Assembly (NCBI GenBank): GCA_021234155.1
Contig: JAJEKV010000377.1
Location: forward strand, 60,001 to 124,000
Reading direction: 5' to 3'
Length of the DNA: 64,000 nucleotides
Origin: Isoetes taiwanensis
Taxonomy: Eukaryota; Streptophyta; Lycopodiopsida; Isoetales; Isoetaceae
Shown here: positions 1 through 11,205 of the stretch, one piece after another
Numbering within the stretch: the stretch's first letter is position 1
Layout of the letters: each line of letters begins with the position of its first letter
The notes under the pieces: model-generated
Databases searched by the model: none
The model's input: only the letters and a program-made list of their open reading frames with translations
Told to the model about the DNA's origin: nothing
Made by a program: the position numbers and the translations under genes

Positions 1-90
1 GAATTTGCATTTGAAGAGCTGGAAAAAGATGCACCCATCTATCGTCTTCATTGATGGAATTGAGCCATTTTAAATGGAGAGAAGGGAATA

Positions 91-231
91 TGGAAAGAGA
101 AGAATTGCACATTAATAGCAACTCAAAACGCAAAAGATCTCCTTCACATGGCAATTATCCTTCAAACATTAGAGTGCTTTATGACGAGGTTGCTGATAGG
201 GAGTTGCATGAAGATGACATCTCAGTGTAGC
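91..231 (+). pseudogene. Possible captured exon, 46 codons
   Basis: A short frame opens with ATG at 91 and stops at 229-231. It encodes a hydrophilic peptide that includes NSKRKRSPSHGNYPSN and a run of acidic residues. Just upstream another open stretch reads FAFEELEKDAPIYRLH before a stop, in a different frame. The composition looks like the charged, low-complexity part of a nuclear protein, and it lies inside a Helitron, which often carries gene pieces. I do not recognise the family. It could also be a chance frame. Confidence 0.25.
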
Positions 232-363
232 CAAAGATGAAGTGAGTGTTTATGCTTTATTAATCTGGTTTGTCCTGCTACTATAGGAGGACGAAAAGCA
301 TCATCAGGTCTAGCCAAAGATGAAGTGAGTGTTTGTGCTTTATTAATCTGGTTTGGCCTGCAA
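228..363 (+). repeat. Two-copy direct repeat, about 53 bp
   Basis: A segment beginning TAGCCAAAGATGAAGTGAGT occurs at 228-280 and again at 311-363, nearly identical, with about 30 bp between the copies. It lies inside the Helitron that ends at 2068. Confidence 0.8.
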
Positions 364-1615
364 TGCTAGAAGCCAGATGAACATCAAACAAGATATAGAG
401 CAATGCATAGATGAACCATGGTTGCTTTTTCCTGTATTTTACATTTGGATCATATTTGTCTATTATAGTAGCCCTGCCATTTTGTGAAGCCTGCCAGTTT
501 GCAGTTCTGCCCCTTATGCTATTCCAGGACCGATCCTTACAAGAAGACAAATGAGGTGTGGCTTTGCTTTCTCATTGCTTTCTCACCAACACCATTTGGA
601 GCTGTAAATGTTAGTACCAACCTAAAAGCTTCTAAAATTAGGTATGTGCTCTGGAGCATGACAGCATGTTGGCTTGGATTGGAAATGCACTCAAGCATTA
701 AGCCCAATCCCTTTTCTCACAGATTTGCACTTTTGTGTGTTTTGGCTATTAATTACCTCTATGGGTTAAGGCATATTCAATGTTGATGCTGCATTTTAGA
801 ATTATAATTTCAAATCAGTAGTTTGCCCAAATGAGTTGCATAGTTGCAAAAGCATTGTATTGCAAACCAGTAATTGGCCCTGAATTTCCCCAGCCTGATC
901 TGCTGGGTTATTGCCAAAGCAATAAATCCTTCAATGTCAAGAATTATTGGCTGCATCTGTGCATGATTTCATGTGGTTTTTTTTTTCCAACAATAGATGG
1001 TCCAAAAGAACTATTGTTTTTGTCTAATTCTGCAAACACTTGGCATGCATGAGCAATAACAGTAGATCATCTTCTTTTAACAGCTATGGCATCATAAACT
1101 ACGGCTTGAACTTCTTTTGAATTCTATTGAAATTTATTATCGATGAACAGAGTTATCAGATCTGCATACCAGCGGCTTTAGATCATCATCATTCCATGTT
1201 TAATATTCATTTGTAAAAAGTCATGTACTATTATTGGTTTAGAATTGGCAGCAGTGATGTTGTTTGGCTCAGTAAATCCGACATTGTATAGTTTTTTAAT
1301 AACTTTCTTGATAAAACAACTCCCTTCTAAACTAATTTGTTGCCTCAAGTTTGCAAAGTCACGGGGCCATGGCAGCATGTTGGCCAGCTTTTCCCACCAA
1401 TTTGACCTAGCAATTTGACCAAAAGAAAATTTTTACACACTTTTTATCCAGCTTTTCCACCAATTTGACCTAGCAATTTGTTTTTACACACTTTTTATCG
1501 TGAGTGAAAGTTTCTCTTCTTTTAAAGTTTTTTCTAGAATAAATTATCATTGACAACATTTTTATACGATGATAGACCCGAATAGATATTAGAGGTTGCC
1601 ATGATGATGGCACAT

Positions 1616-1840
1616 GCCAAACATTGAGAAGGCCAACGGACCTTTCAATTGTATCAAGAAATGCAATTACCTAGAGTGTTGGCTAATAAGTATGTCTAAT
1701 CAAGGAATGCACCTAGCCAAACATTGAGAAGGCCAAAGGACCTTTCAATTGTATCAAGAAATGCAATTACCTAGAGTGCTGGCTAATAAGTATGTATAAA
1801 TCAAGGAATGCACCTAGAGTGCTGACTAATAAGTATGTTG
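1616..1840 (+). repeat. Tandem repeat, 100-bp unit
   Basis: A unit starting GCCAAACATTGAGAAGGCCA at 1616 is repeated at 1716 with a few substitutions, followed by a partial third copy around 1803-1840. Tandem blocks like this just inside the 3' end are common in Helitrons. Confidence 0.85.
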
Positions 1841-1891
1841 CCGATAAATTAAAAGTCATGCAAATAGCAGTGTAAAGTGTCTGCTGAATAA

Positions 1892-1989
1892 GCTAAGTTG
1901 GGATGCAAAGTGAAGACAACAAAGAATATGCTCTCAACAAGCTAAGTTGGGATGCAAAGTGAAGACAACAAAGAATATGCTCTCAACAA
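1892..1989 (+). repeat. Tandem repeat, 49-bp unit, two copies
   Basis: The unit starting GCTAAGTTGGGATGCAAAGT at 1892 is repeated without visible change from 1941 to 1989. The near-perfect identity implies a recent duplication, 50 bp upstream of the Helitron 3' hairpin. Confidence 0.9.
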
Positions 1990-2038
1990 GTTCTGGTGGA
2001 TTGTATAAGTTCCCCAACATTTACAAGTGATCAAATTA

Positions 2039-2068
2039 TGCCCAGCAACGCTGGGCACCATAACTAGT
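2039..2068 (+). other. Helitron 3' terminus (hairpin + CTAGT)
   Basis: An 8-bp perfect stem with a three-base loop is followed by CACCATAA and CTAGT. Four further copies of this terminus occur in the window (21821-21849, 40593-40624, 48852-48880, and reversed at 58068-58096), which defines one family. Confidence 0.85.
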
Positions 2069-2259
2069 TGTTCATGACAGTAATAGCAAGACCCTTTTCC
2101 TTTCTTTCCTGCATATAATATTTCTGTGGCTTCATCCCCACCCTTAATTTTTTTCTGTTCATATTCAGTCCTTAAAAGATTCTCTGCATCTTCTGTGTTT
2201 TGCTCATGTTCCTAATGAACAGGGCTAATTGATCATTCTATGATAGCCCTAGAAATTTG

Positions 2260-2799
2260 AAGCATTTGGCTTCTTTAAGATATAATTACCCCAGCCCCAG
2301 ACAGATCTACTATGATGTTATCAAAATTGTTAAAGAATTCAGACACATCGCCATCCTCCAGCAGTTTAAGACCTCTAAGTTCTTTTTCCAGAAGATCTAC
2401 TTTGAGAAATACCACATCTGTCTTGTTGTTTTGTTTCTAAGCTTAAGTCTGAATGTTGGACTCACCTTGCATGAGATAATTCCTTGAGCTTCCTTAACTC
2501 TTGCATATTCAGTTCTCCCTGCATCAATGCTTAGGACGGTTCTGGTTGCATTTGCTTCACCTGTGGCATCATTTTCATTAGTAGCAATATTAATTGAACT
2601 TTCAGACCTGTGCATTGCATTCAAGTCTGCATGATTGACTTCAGCACCCTCTGGATCAACTAGATCCCAGAGTTCCTCAACCTCCAGTATATGTTTGATG
2701 GGGTCTTTCCATACCTGAAAACCTGCTCCACCCTTGAAGACGTCAATACTGCTTAACAGACTAGCACCAAATCGATTAGACATACTCAATGGTAAATAT
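2260..2799 (-). pseudogene. Ty1/copia gag fragment
   Basis: Read on the minus strand from an ATG near 2789, the frame starts MSMSNRFGASLL and continues through FKGGAGFQVWK and VEELWDLVDPEG. This matches the start of plant copia gag proteins, where an F.G.NF..WK motif precedes an ELWDLV-like motif. After about 130 residues it breaks. A neighbouring frame (about 2405-2270) carries LKVDLLEKELRGLK and SEFFNNFDNIIVDLSG, the usual next part of the gag helical domain. So the gag runs on with a frameshift near 2400 and is then truncated. No zinc knuckle, protease, integrase or RT follows; the Helitron end lies just to the left. Confidence 0.6.
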
Positions 2800-2880
2800 G
2801 TCCTGCTTTGATACCAATGATAAATAGGTATAGATTTTTAATTCCAAGATGCTAGCATTACTACTGTACTACTGCTAGCA
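2799..2880 (-). mobile_element. LTR edge and primer binding site of a copia element
   Basis: On the minus strand TTGGTATCAAAGCAGG (about 2800-2816) resembles the initiator-Met primer binding site TGGTATCAGAGC used by most plant LTR retrotransposons. It sits immediately upstream of the gag start, at the usual distance. The sequence before it ends TATTTATCA, consistent with an LTR ending in CA. Only about 60 bp of LTR survive before the adjacent LINE at 2880. Confidence 0.55.
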
Positions 2881-4967
2881 TTCTAGAAAATTCTTCAACC
2901 GAAGAGTAACCCTGCTAAATTAGATCAAGCCCAACTTGCTGAATATATTAGGAACTTATATGAAATACCTGCTGAACCAATGGAGCAGCTCGGGCTTAAT
3001 GAAGAACTTTTCACATATGCGGATGTTAAATTCGCTTTGCAAAAAATGGCAAATGGCAAGGCCTTGGACATGCAGGGTTTCGGAGTTGAACTCTTCAAGT
3101 GGTCTGGATATAGAGCTATCAGCATGCTGACCCGTCTCTTGAATGCGTCTTTAATGCAGGGACTTCCAAGGGAATGGAGAGAAAATAGAGTGCATCCGAT
3201 CCTGAAGAGTGGTGATGCTCATCAGATTGCAAACTATCGGACGATTTTGATAGGCAATACTTTCACTAAGATTATGGCTACTTTGTTAGAACAAAGATTA
3301 AGCCATTGGGCTGAGATGAATGACAAACGGAGTATTGTACAGGCTGGTTTCCGGAAAGACCATTGCACATTGGACCATGCGTTAGTCTTTGAGTTCTCTC
3401 GTGAGCATGCTAAGCGTCCGAGACACACAATAATCGCTCATGGCATTCATAGATTTTTCCAAGGCATTCGACCACGCTGCCAAGGCGTAATTTGGGAAAG
3501 AGAATGGAACAAATTGGGGTCCCTCAAAATTTGAGGGTCTGCCGCGGGCGTAACTTTATTCGAAGTTGTTGTCAAATTATCCAAACATGCACATTGATAT
3601 TCACAAAGACCATAGGCGTGAGACGGGGGTGTCCTTTGTCTCCCATACACTCTTTGGCATTTATATCGATGAATTGGATACATGGATGCAAAGCAGAGAT
3701 GCTTGTTTGGTACCGGATATGGGGAGGCTACCCGCCGCAAATGCTCTTTTGCACGCAGATGATGTCATTTTGGTATCTACATCTAGATGTGGCTGCAGGG
3801 AGATGTTACACCATTTAGAGAAATTTTGCAGTGAGAAGGCAATGTCAAGAACTTAACCAAGACAAAAGTGATGGTCGTTGGGACCGTAGACCATCCTCTT
3901 TTCTTCTATAAGGATCAGCCCCCGGAAAATGTAAACAGTTATAAATATTTAGGCTTGGAATTTGATGCAAGATATTCATGGAACATATGTGTTGACAAAC
4001 GGGTATCAGGAGGGAAGAAAGCCCTGTACGCTATGATGAATAGATGTTGGAGCGCAAATTTGTCTAGTTGGCCACCGAGGAAGACTCTATTCAAGACTCT
4101 TGTTCAAACAAAGGGTGCTTGTATGGTTCTCCCGATTTGGGGACCTAGCCTATCTGCGAGACAATGGAAGCGGATTGAGTCCATTTTGAAAGTGTTTCTG
4201 GTAGAAGAATTGGGTGTGAAATCTCAGACACCATTTGCCATTATGCTTGCGGAGGCGGCTATGCTTCCGTTGGAAGTTGAAGCTCTGTGACAAGCCATAA
4301 ATTTTGCTAACAGGTCAAGGCTGCGTACCGCTCATAGACTTTCAAAAATTGCTTATGAGCAATCCCAGGCATCGGGTTGGGGCCAAGATTTGATGAAGTG
4401 GGCGGCGAGTTGGGGTATAACAGAAGAAAATTGGCCGGACTCGGAGCTGGGGGTGCGGGATTTGGTGCAGGAACTTGCGCTTTCTAGATTATGGCAGTCG
4501 AAGGGAAGTAGAATGCAGCAATATCCGGATGAAATAAATCGATGGTTATTTACGTGAACACGATTATCCGAATTCAAACATACCGAGATATTTGAAACAT
4601 ATGGTGGCAAGGTACAGGATGAGTTCCCATCACCTGAGGTCAGAAACGGGCAGATGGTCAGGGGTACCGAAGGAAAACAGGTTATGCTCATTCTGCACAC
4701 ATGGAAGTATTGAGGATGAAAAACATGTTTTGCTGGAATGTCCTGCTTATGCACATATCAGGATGAAATATGGTGTAGACATTGCGCGATTTCACTTGAT
4801 TTTTGAGATGGAACCATATACTCTTGGTAGATTTATCAAGGATATAAATTCCCATCATTCTTTTCTTTCAAATTTATGAAGTTTTTACATTGTACATTTG
4901 CTGCCCCATGACCTTAAGGTCCAAAAAGGGCATGATTCAATACATTATTATTATTATTATTATTACT
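2880..4967 (+). mobile_element. LINE (non-L1), 5'-truncated, with (ATT)n tail
   Basis: A LINE lacking its ORF1 and endonuclease but keeping most of the reverse transcriptase and the C-terminal cysteine cluster. It ends at an (ATT)n run at 4944-4966 instead of poly(A), preceded by a short 3' UTR that contains the stop at about 4878. The 5' boundary near 2880 is only approximate. The element abuts the copia remnant. A closely related but 5'-truncated copy lies at 24387-25320 on the other strand. Confidence 0.75.
2980..4879 (+). pseudogene. LINE reverse transcriptase ORF2 remnant
   Basis: The frame starts within the RT fingers (KMANGKALDMQGFGVELFKW, the usual K.PG.DG region) and runs through NYRTILIGNTFTKIM and QAGFRKDHCTLDHA to about 3430. 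The next frames hold VRRGCPLSP (about 3615), the catalytic box as HADD (about 3755) instead of FADD, and YKYLGLEFD near 3940. A final frame at 4592-4879 carries CSFCTHG with a spaced H and C (ECPAY), the CCHC-like cluster at the end of many LINE ORF2 proteins. At least four frameshifts or stops (about 3450, 3560, 3855, 4290) make it non-functional. RT-primed reverse transcription is the family role. Confidence 0.75.
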
Positions 4968-5631
4968 AGGCAACAACACAAATCCAAGTCAAATATTTAT
5001 AACCATTGATATAATATTGATAATGTCATTGTAGCAGAAGTATTGCAAGTTTATTCAATGAACAATATCGAACAAGTTCCCTTCTAGAACTCAAGCATTA
5101 TTATACAACCTGTATTGCCAAACCTGATCCAACCACCTCTGCACTCTCATATTCATCTGTACATCCTTCTTTATTTATTTACAAGCAATCCGACCAACAT
5201 GGAGTCGGTGTTTGGTGCCCTGAGACATGTCGCCTTTGAAATGGTTTTGGCTCCCAAATTCAAGCCTTAACCTCCTCACGATAATGCATCTAAATTTAGA
5301 TCATTCCTTATAATATCCTTTAAAAAACTATCTTCATCGAAATATCTCTATTCTTATGCACCCCATAATCAATATTCTCAACTTCATCTTTTTTCTCACA
5401 CTGAATTCTCTCTAGCTCGATTTATTTGTAGGTATAGTCTTCATAGTGCAGGTAGATATGACCCTTTATCTGGATACTAACTAGATATGTGATGATCTAC
5501 ACATCATTTCAACATTTTCCTGGATATGTTGATGTTGAAGATTGGCTGGAGTAACTTGTTGTATGTCCTGTTGGATTTGATCTTGAGAATACGTTCGAAG
5601 ATACCTTTGCTTGAAAACTGTGGAGTGAGCC
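4968..5631. other. Unassigned AT-rich spacer
   Basis: I see no coding frame, RNA or repeat family that I can name here. Short frames are present only by chance. Confidence 0.5.
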
Positions 5632-7990
5632 ATGGAAGGAAGAAAGGAAGGAAGGTACTTTTATCGTCCACGGAGACCAATCGGTCTATGGGACCCAATA
5701 CAAAAACGCAGCAAGCGGATTACTGCCCGGATTAAAAACCCCGCCCGGAAGGGTTTTGAGGGAAAACCGTGGCAAAAGAATCACCCGACAAACCGCTAAT
5801 CATATAAAAATGCAGACATCCCAATATATACTGATCATGCACCACCCCCGTAGTGCCTAGTCGTGGACCCGGGGGGGCAAAGGTGACCTCGCAGTCCGAG
5901 TACCTCTGGATGTATGATCCCGTGGCACGTGATCGACGGCGGTGTGTTCATCGGCAAATGCAAGGGCACGCCCCGCTGCATTACTAAGGGAGCGTATCCG
6001 CCCGGATCCGGAGCGAATTTGGGCAACTCGGAAAGTGTGAGACTCATCCTCAATGGCACCCGTTTGACAGCCTTGTGAGAAGTCGGTCGGGGCGGGCTCC
6101 CAATCCACCGCCGCCCGCCTCGACGCGAAGATGGTGGGCACCGTGCGAATGGAGGCAATGAGTCTGCGCTTTTCGTGGGCAGGGGGTACCGGGAACGCAG
6201 GTAGAGTGTGGGCCCCGGGCTAACACTGGGGTTGATGTGCTCCTTGTAATGGGCCATTTTGACCTGCTCTAGAGCAATGGGGTCCCCGAGCTTGCCAAGG
6301 AAACAAGCATCTAGGTACTCCCCAGGCTGTCCACGATCGGCCGCTACGCCCGGTATGCGATCTGTGCTCACGCGACGTTCCATCTGGCGAACCATCGATC
6401 TCTTACCCCTCCAACAGGCCCTAAGCGCTGCGGACTCATGGCCACGGTGTAAGCGGTCGCGGGAGCCGAGCATCACCCATAGTAACCACTTTCGAAAATA
6501 GACGATGTGTCTATCAAGGGCTGCCACGGGCGGCAAGAATCCATTTCGCTTGAGACCGATAGGGGGGGAAGGTTTCCCCCCAAAAAGTGCGGCCAAAAAT
6601 GCCTTCGTGACCTGCTCCAAGTCATTCCAGTGTCGCCAAAGAGACGAGGGCCCCAAACCTCGACCGATTGAAGGGCGGGCTCGACCCGGTCTGCGAACAG
6701 ATGTGATGATGGCCCCAATCATATAGCTCTGCACGGTGGCTGTTGTTCGCATGGCATAAAGCGCTTCCGGCCTGCTTGTCACCCCAAGCGGATAGACGCC
6801 TCCAGCCAGAAGCGAGGAGGGGAACTCCACCCCTAGGTACTTGTAGGTGGGCGTGGCGCCCACGTGCCGCCCCCGGATATGTGAGTGCGGGGAGGCATGG
6901 GGTGGCGTGAAGAGGATATGAGAACCACCACGGTCTTGGGCCGATTGACGCCGCATGTTCGTAGCGACAAAATGTGTCTAGGGCATCGAGGTGAGATCGC
7001 ATAGCTTCGGGGTGTGGGCCAACAGCCAACATCGCCCGCGATAAATGAGCCGGGCGGATGACACGGTGCAAAAGTCGGTATGCCATCCCCCATGCTCGAT
7101 GAAGCCGGGGCTCTAACCGATCAATGTAGAGGCCAAAAAGTGTTGGCGAGAGGGGGCAACCCCTGCGGACCTCGATACTACTTTGGTGAATGCTTGGCCC
7201 ATCGGGCGCATCCCGCCAAAACAACTCTCATACAACTGTGATATGGCATTCTCGCATGTGCGGCGGGAGCCCCGATTGACGCTAGATCTAGCCTACGCTT
7301 TTCGGGGGACCGTATCAAAAGCCTTTTGCGAAGTCCACAAAGCAAAGCAATACAAGTCCGGCCGATGATTCCGGCCGTCTTCAATCGCCCGCAGGCGTAA
7401 AGATATGGTCAATCGTTGAGTGGCGGGGTCGAAAAGCCCTGCCTATGTGAGGAGGGCGACATCCGCCGCCATCCGCCGGTCTGGTCAACGCTGCCGAGAA
7501 TGCCGCCCAACGGTTTGGCAAATCTCGGCCGACCATGATCGTCAGGAATTGGCTGGGACGGTGTGGGTCGCCCGCCTTTGTGAATGGGAACAACCCACGC
7601 CAGGGTCCATTGTCGGGGAAACCCTCCCCGCAATGCTGCTGAGCGAGGGTAGTGAGGACCCGGCACAAGCGGGCCGCCCGCCCACTTGAGTAACTTCGGC
7701 CGCATACCATCGAGGTCACCGCCTTCCCATTAGCTGGCCGTTGCGTGGCCCTCCTCAACATCCTCGCCCACGAGAACCAATGGGGGGGCCATCCCGTGGG
7801 GGTATGGGCGCACGCGTCCCCCGGGCGGGTCATAGAGCCGCCGCAAAGTACCGCTCCCACTGCCCGGGTGTGATGTCCCCTGTAGGCTGGGCTGGCCTTC
7901 GAAGCACTCTGCGCCAAAAGGTTTGAGGATGAGTGTCAAGCAGGCCGAACATCTCCCCCTGATGCTTGGCAAGGTACCGCGCCTTTAGGT
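5632..7990 (-). mobile_element. GC-rich LINE, 5'-truncated
   Basis: The minus-strand element ends at 5632-5657 in a GGAAG/GAAAG-type microsatellite tail. The 3' UTR next to the tail (5657-5700) has the motif ATCGTCCACGGAGACCAAT, shared with tails at 13728-13795, 33264-33430 and, more distantly, 63131-63225. The body is visibly far richer in G and C than everything around it. It begins (5' side) near 7990 inside the linker between endonuclease and RT, so the endonuclease is missing. The 30040-33260 element of the same family stops at the equivalent protein position. Confidence 0.75.
5835..7972 (-). pseudogene. LINE ORF2 remnant (RT and C-terminal part)
   Basis: On the minus strand the frame at about 7990-7890 reads KHQGEMFGLLDTHPQTFWRR, the pre-RT linker. 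Further on, RRGCPLSPTLFGLYID (about 7165-7120) is RT motif B with the following helix, and YKYLGVEFPSS (about 6850-6820) is the post-palm motif. The coding sense is spread over several frames with many frameshifts. The HADD/FADD box is not clearly readable. Codon use favours C/G-rich codons (GCC, CGG, CCC), unlike the other LINEs of the window. Confidence 0.65.
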
Positions 7991-8264
7991 ATGCTTATTT
8001 GGCTGGATAGAGTTGGACTCCATATTTGCAGTAGTTAACTTATTTTCCATAATTAATAATTTTCTATTCTCTATGTCTTTTGCTGTATTCTTACTGTTGA
8101 CTCTGTTGCTTATTTTATTTTTTTATGTTTTTTCTATTGATTTCTACTTATGGTAGCTAAATTATAGTTCAATTGGCATCTTTATATCTTTAAACAATAA
8201 TCTTGACCTCTACAAAGACATGGATAATGATACGATTGTAGGTGAAAAACCCTGAATACTTCTA
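7991..8264. other. AT-rich spacer before a Helitron
   Basis: The base composition changes abruptly at about 7990 from GC-rich LINE to AT-rich DNA. No gene seen. Confidence 0.5.
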
Positions 8265-8599
8265 TCCTTTATAATAAAATTTTAGTGTTTGTCTGTTTTG
8301 TTTGTCGCCCTAAATCAGGGGGCCCAAATTTGATCTAACATGCCAGACGGTCCAGATCACGCCCTAGATCGGGTGTGGTGTAGGGTTGAGGGAGGATCGG
8401 CCGGCTCGGCAAAGCGTGCTTCTGTAGCCGGCAAAGCGCGCTTCTGTGGAAGAAAGCTCCTCAGGTTTGTTTTGCTCCTACCTCATAAGCCCCAGCCAAG
8501 TCTTTTCGCAGTAGCCAAGTTTTCAGTAGCCACGTTTTGTAGTCTATCTGTTACAGTAGGAGACTAACGGCACGTTATCCGGTGGGCGATGGATTTATG

Positions 8600-9764
8600 A
8601 GCTCAAACACGATTCCTATTCAATCAAAGGAAAATAACAGTGTGGAGTTGCAGCCAGATTTTTGCATGTAGAGATGCATCTGTGCCAATAAAAGATTTCG
8701 CGAACATCTGCTGAGGCGGCATTCTACCATAAGCAATTACATAACATGGGCTAAGTCGGATCTTATTAGCCGAAACTTAGTCCTGGATGCAAATAAGGGC
8801 AGAATCCGTGCCAGACTTTGAGCATTAGAGACCTTGAACTTAGTGTAACACATCTGTATGCATCCTCTTTGTCGCAACAAGACTTGATCTCTACTTTTTA
8901 TGCCTCGACCTCTGCTTCTTAAGTCCTGAAGAACAGCAGAAGCCGAAATACCCCACATGTTAGGGCTCTTTGCAGAAGACGTTGTTGGATTCCTGGCCAT
9001 GGCGGATTCCTGGCCATGGCGAATCTCGGAATGGGTCCGTGGCATCTAAATTTCACAGGGTAGCTCTAATGGCTTCTTCAAGAAATAAAAAAAAAGAGCA
9101 CCATGGGATCACTGTGGAATTGGCCCGAGCTTTCTGATGTAAGGCTTTTTTTAAGCCTTCTCTTTTCTCTCAAAGTTTGCTTTTCTATTTTGCTGTAACT
9201 TGACTCTCCAATATGCTCTTTTATACTTCAGAGACGTTTTGGGCCATGTCTTTGGCAGGCAGTAGGATGTTTGGACTATTTTTCTTTACTTTGGAATGTC
9301 AATGTCACCTGCGTTCTGCTTCTAAACAAAGGCTACTCATAGGTATCATCAGATCATCTTACTTTGCTGTAATTTCTATTAATATTTTGCATGCCATGTA
9401 TTTCTTGATTATACCATGTTATTTTGATCTTCCTACAAATCTTGAATATATTCAATTCGTTGACATATCCAAGGTTTGTAACATGAATGCCATTTTTGAG
9501 CAACGTCTACCCTTAAATTAAAAGAACTATGTTGAAACATTTTGTTTTGATCAGGTACATCATGGACTGCAGTATTACTTTATCAGGACTTGGATGTCTC
9601 AAACCTCTTGGTGGCGGTGAGCTTTAAAATATTTTTCCACCACATTTTGCACAAGGTAAGGAAGTACTTAATGCTAAGTGTAAATGCTAAAATTGAGTTG
9701 CACATTGGATCGTGTTTGGCCCAGATCGATTACCTTAAAAACTCCATTTTTTTTAGCACACCAG
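8600..9764. other. Unassigned Helitron interior
   Basis: A minus-strand frame at 8737-9045 has a short internal duplication (the GGATTCCTGGCCATGGC segment, near 8990-9020) but resembles no family I know. Nothing else is supported. Confidence 0.35.
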
Positions 9765-9925
9765 CCCTACCGGGCCTACATCCTTTCCTCATATTCTAGC
9801 CTATCCACGTGTAATTTCCAGATCAGCAAAAAATGATGTGGACTTAGCCTTCTCCGTTCGATCTGGAATCTTCCATATCCACGGCTGCAGAAATTAGAAA
9901 TTGGGCAAAAAATAGACACGGAGAT
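9765..9925 (+). repeat. Dispersed repeat, short copy
   Basis: The block from CCCTACCGGGCCTACATCCT at 9765 to about 9820 recurs at 14974-15030 with few changes. A downstream piece, AAAAATAGACACGGAGAT near 9906, recurs near 17781. The two sites could be the ends of one element family with a short copy here and a 2.8-kb copy at 14974-17800. Confidence 0.5.
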
Positions 9926-10657
9926 ATGATATGACATGAACAGGAGTTGGCTCTTCCTAGCGACCTCGCCTGATTATTTTTACTTTCCCTCTATGCGTTT
10001 AGTTATGTTTTTGCAGCGTTACACTATGGATTATCCGCCCTCCTCCGTTTCCATCATTTGTTAGCGCTGTAGCAGGCCTCAAAATGCCGAAGAAGGTTTA
10101 GCGCCAAAGAAGGCTTAGTGTTTGTGTGTAAGTAGAAAGGGCACAGGCGGCGAGCAAAAGCAGCAGCGGAAGCAAGCAAGATATCGGTTTTAAACTCAGA
10201 ATAAGCGGATTTTGAAGGTTTCAGATTTAGCCATCAGCATTACAGGGCAAGCGGATTCCACAGGTACTTGTGCATTTGTTTCTGGTTCTTGCAAGAGGGT
10301 TCGTGCATTTTTGGCAAAATATTGGTTTTTAGGCTTGCTTCGATTTAGTGTTGGTAAACGTAACAGTCTATGGAGATATTGCTATTTGGTGATGGCAGTG
10401 CAAATCAAGTTCGTTGCTGTCTTAAGCTTCTTAATCACTAAATGCTTACATGTTAGTCTTAAAAAATCTTTTCCTGCTGTTTCTTTAGAATCTTAAATAA
10501 ATTGCCTGCAGAGCAAGAAAGAGTATAATCCAAAGGCCTTCAACATATTGTCTTCCAGCATTTTTAAACTTGCTGATCACAGATATTTGTTGCATATTGT
10601 AGCGTATGCAGTAACATAAATTTCACTTCTAAGAGAAACATATTTTTTGAACATATT

Positions 10658-11205
10658 ATGTGTGTAGACAGATACTTTCACCGCCATTTTTACTTTTTTT
10701 TTTTTCAGCAGATGAGGAGTTACATTGAAGGAAGAGCAGTGGCCATCCCTATTTTTATTGCTAGGTTGCTTCATTGTTGCATCATCGTGATTTTATCCCA
10801 ATAAGCATGTTGTATTTTTTAAATTTGTCAACTGTTGTTGTTAAATTTATCTATGTGTGTAGGCAGATATTTTTACCACCTCTGAAGAGTAGTATCCATC
10901 TCTATTTTCATTGCTAGAATGCAAGTTGTTAGAATGCTTCATTATTGCATCATCGTGATTTTATCCCGGTAAACATGTTGTATTTTCTAAATTTGTCAAC
11001 TGCTGTTGTTAAATTTATCTATGTGTGTAGGCGGATATATTTTACCCCCCTACTTTCTTTTTTTTTTTCGGATTGTGAGTTACATAAAAAGAAGAGTAGT
11101 ATCCATCCCTATTTTCATTGCTAGAATGCTCATTATTACATCATCCTGACTTTATTCCAGTAAACATATTGTATTTTTTAAACTTGTCAACTGTTGTTGT
11201 TGAAT
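10658..11205 (+). repeat. Three tandem degenerate repeats of about 170-190 bp
   Basis: Copies begin TATGTGTGTAG at 10658, 10852 and 11020. Each contains a T-rich run, the segment TTTTCATTGCTAGAATGC or a variant of it, CATCATCGTGATTTTAT and AAATTTGTCAACTG. Copies 2 and 3 are the most alike, so at least two duplication steps occurred. Confidence 0.85.

Larger units (their letters stand above)
1..2068 (+). mobile_element. Helitron, 3' part (5' end outside window)
   Basis: The right end is a classical Helitron 3' terminus: an 8-bp stem hairpin (TGCCCAGC, loop AAC, GCTGGGCA) at 2039-2057, a short spacer, then CTAGT (fits CTRRT) at 2064-2068, followed by host T. No matching 5' terminus (TC plus an AT-rich TATATTATAATG-like block) is seen to the left, so the element should begin upstream of the window. 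No Rep/helicase protein is visible, so this copy is non-autonomous as far as can be seen. The interior holds a possible exon and several tandem repeats, listed separately; 364-1600 is AT-rich and I recognise nothing in it. Confidence 0.7.

Noticed and set aside
484-786. A 100-codon plus-strand frame near the window start
   Set aside because: No recognisable domain, AT-rich decay context, and no splice or promoter support.
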